Positions 15,683-19,875 of a DNA stretch of 19,875 nt are shown piece after piece. The stretch covers positions 1 through 19,875 of the forward strand of contig JAJXYM010000444.1 of the NCBI GenBank assembly GCA_021780585.1, in the 5' to 3' direction. The stretch is from Deltaproteobacteria bacterium. GTDB taxonomy: Bacteria > Desulfobacterota > Binatia > Binatales > Binataceae. Made by a program: the position numbers and the translations under genes. A model generated the notes under the pieces. That model was not told the origin of the DNA and did no database searches. It worked only from the letters and a program-made list of their open reading frames with translations. The stretch's first letter is position 1, and each line of letters starts with the position of its first letter.

Positions 15683-16087
15683 TCAGGATCCGGCCGGAGC
15701 CGCGCTCGGAGCCGCCGCAGGCGCCGCGGCCGCCGCGTGATGGCGATGGTGGACCACATGATGCACGTGGTGGTGGACGTGGTGGCGGGCACGGCGCATG
15801 CCGCCCGATTCGACCTTCGCCGCGATCGCCTCGGCCCGATCCGCCGCCGCCTTGGCGTCAGCCGCCGACTGTTCGACCTTGCTCGCCGAAGCCTGTGCGG
15901 ACGCCGCCGCCTGCTGCGCCGTCTGGCTCGCGGCCTCCGCCCGCTGCGCCGCGGAATCGGCCTGCTGCGCCGCCGCCTGCGCCTGCTGCACGTCCTGGTT
16001 CGGACCGCAACCCGCCAGCAGCGAAAGGGCCAACACCGCCCCCGCAAGTCCCAGCAACCTAGAAGATTTTGTGATTAGCCCTTCCAT
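15683..16087 (-). CDS. Ala-zipper lipoprotein with His-rich tail
   Basis: The 134-residue product has a lipoprotein signal with a perfect lipobox LLAGC (Cys27). Residues 31-94 are an Ala/Gln/Ser-rich helix with heptad Ala spacing (AQAAAQQADSAAQRAEAA and on), like the trimeric Ala-zipper of Lpp/OprI. It then departs from that family: residues 98-117 form a basic cluster with 11 His in 16 residues (HHVHHHVHHVVHHRHH), followed by an Ala/Pro tail ending PAGS. There is no C-terminal Lys for peptidoglycan attachment. The His block could bind Ni, Zn or Cu, which is inference. The frame extends upstream to 16147, but the ATG at 16085-16087 follows AAGGAGGA at good spacing and begins the signal peptide. 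It lies downstream of groEL on the same strand. Confidence 0.85.
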   Translation of the reverse strand: MEGLITKSSRLLGLAGAVLALSLLAGCGPNQDVQQAQAAAQQADSAAQRAEAASQTAQQAAASAQASASKVEQSAADAKAAADRAEAIAAKVESGGMRRARHHVHHHVHHVVHHRHHAAAAAPAAAPSAAPAGS

Positions 16088-16211
16088 CCCGTTCCTCCTT
16101 GGTATTCTCGGGCACAAAGCGAATCCGCCATCATTACCGTTATTCAATCCAACTCTTCTGTCATGGATTGGTTACGGCATGCAAGCATATCTGAGCGCCC
16201 GCGGCGTCGCA

Positions 16212-16217
16212 ATTATA
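16212..16217 (-). promoter_or_regulatory. Consensus -10 box upstream of the His-rich lipoprotein
   Basis: Read leftwards, an exact TATAAT occurs with TG directly before it. No good -35 lies at 17 bases; a TTGACT is 24 bases upstream, which is too far. Transcription would start near 16205, about 118 bases before the ATG. Confidence 0.35.
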
Positions 16218-16296
16218 CATCCTTGAAATCGCGCGCGGTACAGTCAAGTCGTCCGCCGCCGTTATCCAGAGCGCTACCGCGCATCAAAGCCGCCTA

Positions 16297-18027
<1,731 letters not shown>

Positions 18028-18047
18028 CGAATCCTAATCTCCATCGG

Positions 18048-18078
18048 TTTATAATTTCCGGTCAATGCAATTTTTCAA
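18048..18078 (-). promoter_or_regulatory. Sigma70-like promoter of groEL
   Basis: Read leftwards, TTGAAA (18073-18078) and TATAAA (18048-18053) each match consensus at five of six positions. The spacer is 19 bases, slightly long; 18 if the -10 is taken as TTATAA. The start would be near 18041, 14 bases before the ATG. A TTGAAA further upstream, followed by a poor heat-shock -10, is less convincing. Confidence 0.45.
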
Positions 18079-18211
18079 TCCCGGCGCGTTCCCACCGTAT
18101 GCGCCGCCCGGGCGCTTTTCAAATTAAACATCGCACGCGCGGTTGCAAGCCGCCGCTCTTTCCGCGCGATCCGCAAGCTGTCAGGATCGAATCGTCAGGA
18201 GCGTCTTTGCC

Positions 18212-18619
18212 GTGCCGATCGAAATCCTCAAGCCGTTGCGCCGCGCCCTCGTTCCCGCCGCCGCGGGGCTGATCGCGCTCGCTCTGGGGGCCAGCGCAAG
18301 CGCCGCTGCCGCCACGCCGTTTTCCCGCGCCGCGGGCGCTGGCGGCGCGCGCCGCGTCCAGTTATTCGCCCAGGGCGACGCCGGCGGCGACGGCGAGGTC
18401 GCGCCGGCGCAAATCGAAAAGTACGTCGCGGTGTACGTATCGATGCAGCGCAATCGCTCGCTCACGATCGATCGGGCCGCCGCCCGCCAGGGCCTTACGG
18501 TCACGCAATTCCGCGCGCTGGAGCGGAAAATCGAGCGCGACGACTCCGCGCGCGAACAGGCGCGCGAAGAGCTTCAGTCGGCCGCGGCCGGAACGAAATC
18601 CTCCGCGCCGGAACCCTAG
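18212..18619 (+). CDS. Secreted DUF4168-like protein
   Basis: With a GTG start at 18212, preceded by AGGAG at 10 bases spacing, the 135-residue product begins with a classical export signal: basic KPLRR, then a hydrophobic Ala/Leu core ending in ASASAAAA. It is thus predicted to be periplasmic or extracellular. The mature part has VAPAQIEKYVAVYVSMQRNRSLTIDRAAARQGLTVTQFRALERKIERD (about residues 63-110), which resembles the DUF4168 pattern: a first helix with 'I.KY...Y..MQ', then 'GLTV.QF..L...I'. The C-terminus is charged and probably disordered. The frame is open to an ATG at 18143, but that would put extra polar residues before the signal. DUF4168 has no established function. It is divergent from groEL, sharing a 184-base promoter region. 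Confidence 0.65.
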   Translation: MPIEILKPLRRALVPAAAGLIALALGASASAAAATPFSRAAGAGGARRVQLFAQGDAGGDGEVAPAQIEKYVAVYVSMQRNRSLTIDRAAARQGLTVTQFRALERKIERDDSAREQAREELQSAAAGTKSSAPEP

Positions 18620-18652
18620 CGGGCGCCTGAAAGAGGATTATGACAGCCCGCT
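18618..18652 (+). terminator. Long-loop hairpin after the DUF4168-like gene
   Basis: AGCGGGC (18618-18624) and GCCCGCT (18646-18652) can form a 7-bp stem starting at the stop codon, with a 21-base loop and no T-run. It is a weak terminator candidate at best. Confidence 0.25.
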
Positions 18653-18665
18653 CCGTCGCTTCCGT

Positions 18666-18691
18666 CTCTCCCCGAAGGAGAGCAAATCATG
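18666..18691 (+). promoter_or_regulatory. Hairpin hiding an AAGGAG/ATG translation start signal
   Basis: CTCTCC (18666-18671) pairs with GGAGAG (18677-18682) around CCGAA. The right arm is part of a good Shine-Dalgarno (AAGGAG) followed after a short spacer by ATG at 18689. The frame from that ATG is mostly antisense to the lipoprotein gene below, so no gene is called. The element may be a relic or a leader. Confidence 0.25.
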
Positions 18692-18788
18692 GAATGCGGC
18701 CAAGTATGTATGTGGGGTGTTGAGAACGGCCATCAGCGCGACGGCATCAATCCTGTTTTCTCAACCCTCCGCCAGACGCGAACGCGGC

Positions 18789-18809
18789 GGAAAGGCTTTG
18801 GCCCTTTCC
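18789..18809 (-). terminator. Hairpin after the Lpp-like gene
   Basis: GGAAAGG (18789-18795) and CCTTTCC (18803-18809) form a perfect 7-bp stem with a 7-base loop, 30 bases past the stop of the lipoprotein read leftwards. No T-run follows on that strand, so termination would be weak. Confidence 0.35.
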
Positions 18810-18838
18810 ACCGCGCCGCGCTTGCGAATCCCGGATCC

Positions 18839-19117
18839 TTACTTCGTGACCGAGCTCGAGAAGGCCGCCTCCAGCCGCGCCACCGCGTCGTCCGCGCGGC
18901 GCGCCGAATCCGCCGCCTGAGCGGCCCCTCCGTCCGCCTGCTGAGACGCGGCCTGCGCCTGCTGCGCCGCGGTCTCGGCGCTCTGCGCCGCGCTGCTCGC
19001 GCTGCTCGCATCGGATTGCGCCTTCTGTTTCGACGCGGCGATTTCCGCGCTGTTCGAGCATCCGGCGGCCAAGGCTACCACTAGCCCAATCGCGACATAC
19101 TTCGCCAATTGCTTCAT
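18839..19117 (-). CDS. Lpp/OprI-like Ala-zipper lipoprotein
   Basis: The 92-residue product has a lipoprotein signal with lipobox LAAGC (Cys20) followed by SNSAE. The mature part is a continuous Ala/Ser/Gln helix (AQSDASSASSAAQSAETAAQQAQAASQQAD), a short GG break at residues 63-64, then ADSARRADDAVARLEAAF and a C-terminal SSSVTK. Size, Ala heptads and the terminal Lys match Lpp/OprI proteins, whose last Lys is joined to peptidoglycan to tie the outer membrane to the wall. Cross-linking here is inferred and would need an L,D-transpeptidase. The Shine-Dalgarno is strong: GAGGAGGTG about 8 bases before the ATG at 19115-19117. It resembles the helix of the His-rich lipoprotein at 15683-16087, which lacks the terminal Lys. 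Confidence 0.88.
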   Translation of the reverse strand: MKQLAKYVAIGLVVALAAGCSNSAEIAASKQKAQSDASSASSAAQSAETAAQQAQAASQQADGGAAQAADSARRADDAVARLEAAFSSSVTK

Positions 19118-19486
19118 CCTAACGCACCTCCTCGCTCGCCGATCGGCCGACCGGCTTCCACTGCGCTAATCACTGAACCGATTCCATCTTGCATCAATAA
19201 AACGACAGAATAGTTACAAATCGACCCTGCTGAAGCAAGCAACCACGGTTCTGGCATATTCCGGCGCAAAAGCGGCGGGAGCCGCAAGTTGACATTACCT
19301 GCGGCCCGCGATTTAAGTTTTCAGGCATCGAGCCGACGGGCGCGGCGCGCGCCACTGGCTATTCCAGAGCGGGACCGTCCGGCGATTGACCAGCCGGCTC
19401 CGCGCCAGCCGCGATCGAGTTGCGTGGGGCAGAGCCGTTTGGGCCGGAGGCGCAAGTCCCGGTGACGCCCCGGGACGGGATTCACT
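19118..19486. other. Intergenic region with divergent promoters
   Basis: The left part (19118-19260) contains the AT-rich upstream region of the Lpp-like gene, including a GCCGATCGGC palindrome near 19139. The right part holds the promoter at 19289-19317 and a GC-rich leader of about 160 bases. Open frames in the leader look like shadows; no RNA gene is recognised. Confidence 0.45.
19289..19317 (+). promoter_or_regulatory. Sigma70-like promoter for the final gene
   Basis: A perfect -35 TTGACA (19289-19294), a 17-base spacer and a -10 TTTAAG (19312-19317, four of six) lie in an otherwise GC-rich stretch. The start would be near 19324, leaving a leader of about 160 bases before the TTG start at 19487. 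Confidence 0.5.
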
Positions 19487-19875
19487 TTGTCCTCCAAAGA
19501 AGCGACGAGCGCCGCGGATGCTCCGCGAATCGAAAACCCCGCCCCGGCGGCGTATCCGGCGGCGGCCGGCGCAATCGACGACGACTTCGACGCCGCGCTC
19601 GGCCACGTGCGCCCGATCCCGCGCCGGCGTTCGCCGCTGAGCCGAATTCGCGCGATCTTTGCCCGAGCCGTCACCCACGGCGGTTCGATCACCCGCCCGC
19701 GTTCGGCGAGCGAGGGCCGGCGCGTCGGCTTCGACGGCTTTACCGACGAACGCTTCGATGAAAAAATCGATCGCGACCGGCGCTATGGAACGGTTTATAC
19801 TGTTCGCGAGGAGGCGAACGCATTTGTGGTGCGGATCGAGCTGCCGCGCCGGGTTCCCCACTCGCGGCTCGGGCC
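19487..19875 (+). CDS. Uncharacterised protein, possibly with an Hsp20-like domain (partial, 3' end missing)
   Basis: The frame opens after a stop at 19463-19465, and the first usable start is TTG at 19487. It stays open to the window end, giving at least 129 residues. The N-terminal half is Ala/Pro-rich and disordered (MSSKEATSAADAPRIENPAP), then basic (RRRSPLSRIRAIFARAV), then acidic-basic (FTDERFDEKIDRDRRYG). The last visible part, TVYTVREEANAFVVRIELPRRVP, reads as paired beta strands. It recalls the 'e.ddayvVr.eLPg' start of alpha-crystallin/Hsp20-type beta-sandwich domains. The domain assignment rests on about 25 residues and is tentative. A good promoter lies upstream. Confidence 0.55.
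   Translation, partial: MSSKEATSAADAPRIENPAPAAYPAAAGAIDDDFDAALGHVRPIPRRRSPLSRIRAIFARAVTHGGSITRPRSASEGRRVGFDGFTDERFDEKIDRDRRYGTVYTVREEANAFVVRIELPRRVPHSRLG

Noticed and set aside
18028..18211. CIRCE or sigma32 heat-shock element upstream of groEL
   Set aside because: No TTAGCACTC-N9-GAGTGCTAA dyad is present. A TTGAAA with a downstream GCGCATAC matches the heat-shock -10 poorly.
18689..19084. 131-residue plus-strand frame with a good Shine-Dalgarno
   Set aside because: Most of it is antisense to the well-supported Lpp-like lipoprotein, and the product is Arg/Leu-rich without motifs. Only the start signal is kept as an observation.
19351..19480. Possible cobalamin riboswitch in the leader of the last gene
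   Set aside because: A GCCACTG string occurs, but the following conserved B12-box elements are not found in order.
19313..19861. 182-residue minus-strand frame at the right end
   Set aside because: Arg/Ala-rich without motifs. The plus-strand frame from 19487 has a promoter and plausible beta-strand sequence.

Overview
The window is chromosomal DNA of a high-GC, Gram-negative bacterium. Genes are packed on both strands and codons mostly end in G or C. At least four predicted diderm lipoproteins are encoded, two of them Ala-zipper proteins related to Lpp/OprI. There are no phage, IS, CRISPR, tRNA or rRNA signatures. The gene set fits a soil or sediment proteobacterium or desulfobacterota/binatota-like lineage; that placement is inference.

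Layout. (1) 1-2075: the tail of a SnoaL-like protein, an APC-family amino-acid permease (-), and a small Ala/Pro/Ser lipoprotein (-) with a hairpin behind it. (2) 2076-3038: a divergent regulatory region with repeated motifs on both promoters, a possible small basic protein, and a Rid-family protein lacking the usual catalytic Arg (+). (3) 3056-10075: a tight minus-strand complex I membrane-arm operon in transcription order nuoH-J-K-L-M-N. nuoI is absent between H and J, and nuoA-G do not precede it. (4) 10076-12953: a long intergenic region, then rsmD, coaD and a class I aspartate-type aminotransferase (+), closed by a strong bidirectional terminator. (5) 13079-15408: a lipoprotein with an isochorismatase-like fold that has lost two of three catalytic residues (-), a Nudix hydrolase (-), and divergently a zinc-dependent dehydrogenase (+) that may be read from a leaderless mRNA. 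(6) 15409-19875: an AT-rich intergenic block, a His-rich Ala-zipper lipoprotein with a textbook terminator (-), a groEL without groES whose tail has 11 GGM repeats plus an acidic-aromatic cap (-), a divergent secreted DUF4168-like protein (+), an Lpp/OprI-like lipoprotein ending in Lys (-), and the start of a protein with a possible Hsp20-like strand region (+) running off the end.

How the genes fit together. The nuo genes encode the proton-pumping arm of NADH:quinone oxidoreductase and need the peripheral-arm genes from elsewhere in the genome. rsmD-coaD is a common housekeeping pair (16S rRNA methylation and CoA synthesis). The last 4.5 kb is the most unusual part: a variant chaperonin set among small secreted or lipidated envelope proteins, which could be a protein-folding or envelope-stress cluster. 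That functional link rests on proximity only.
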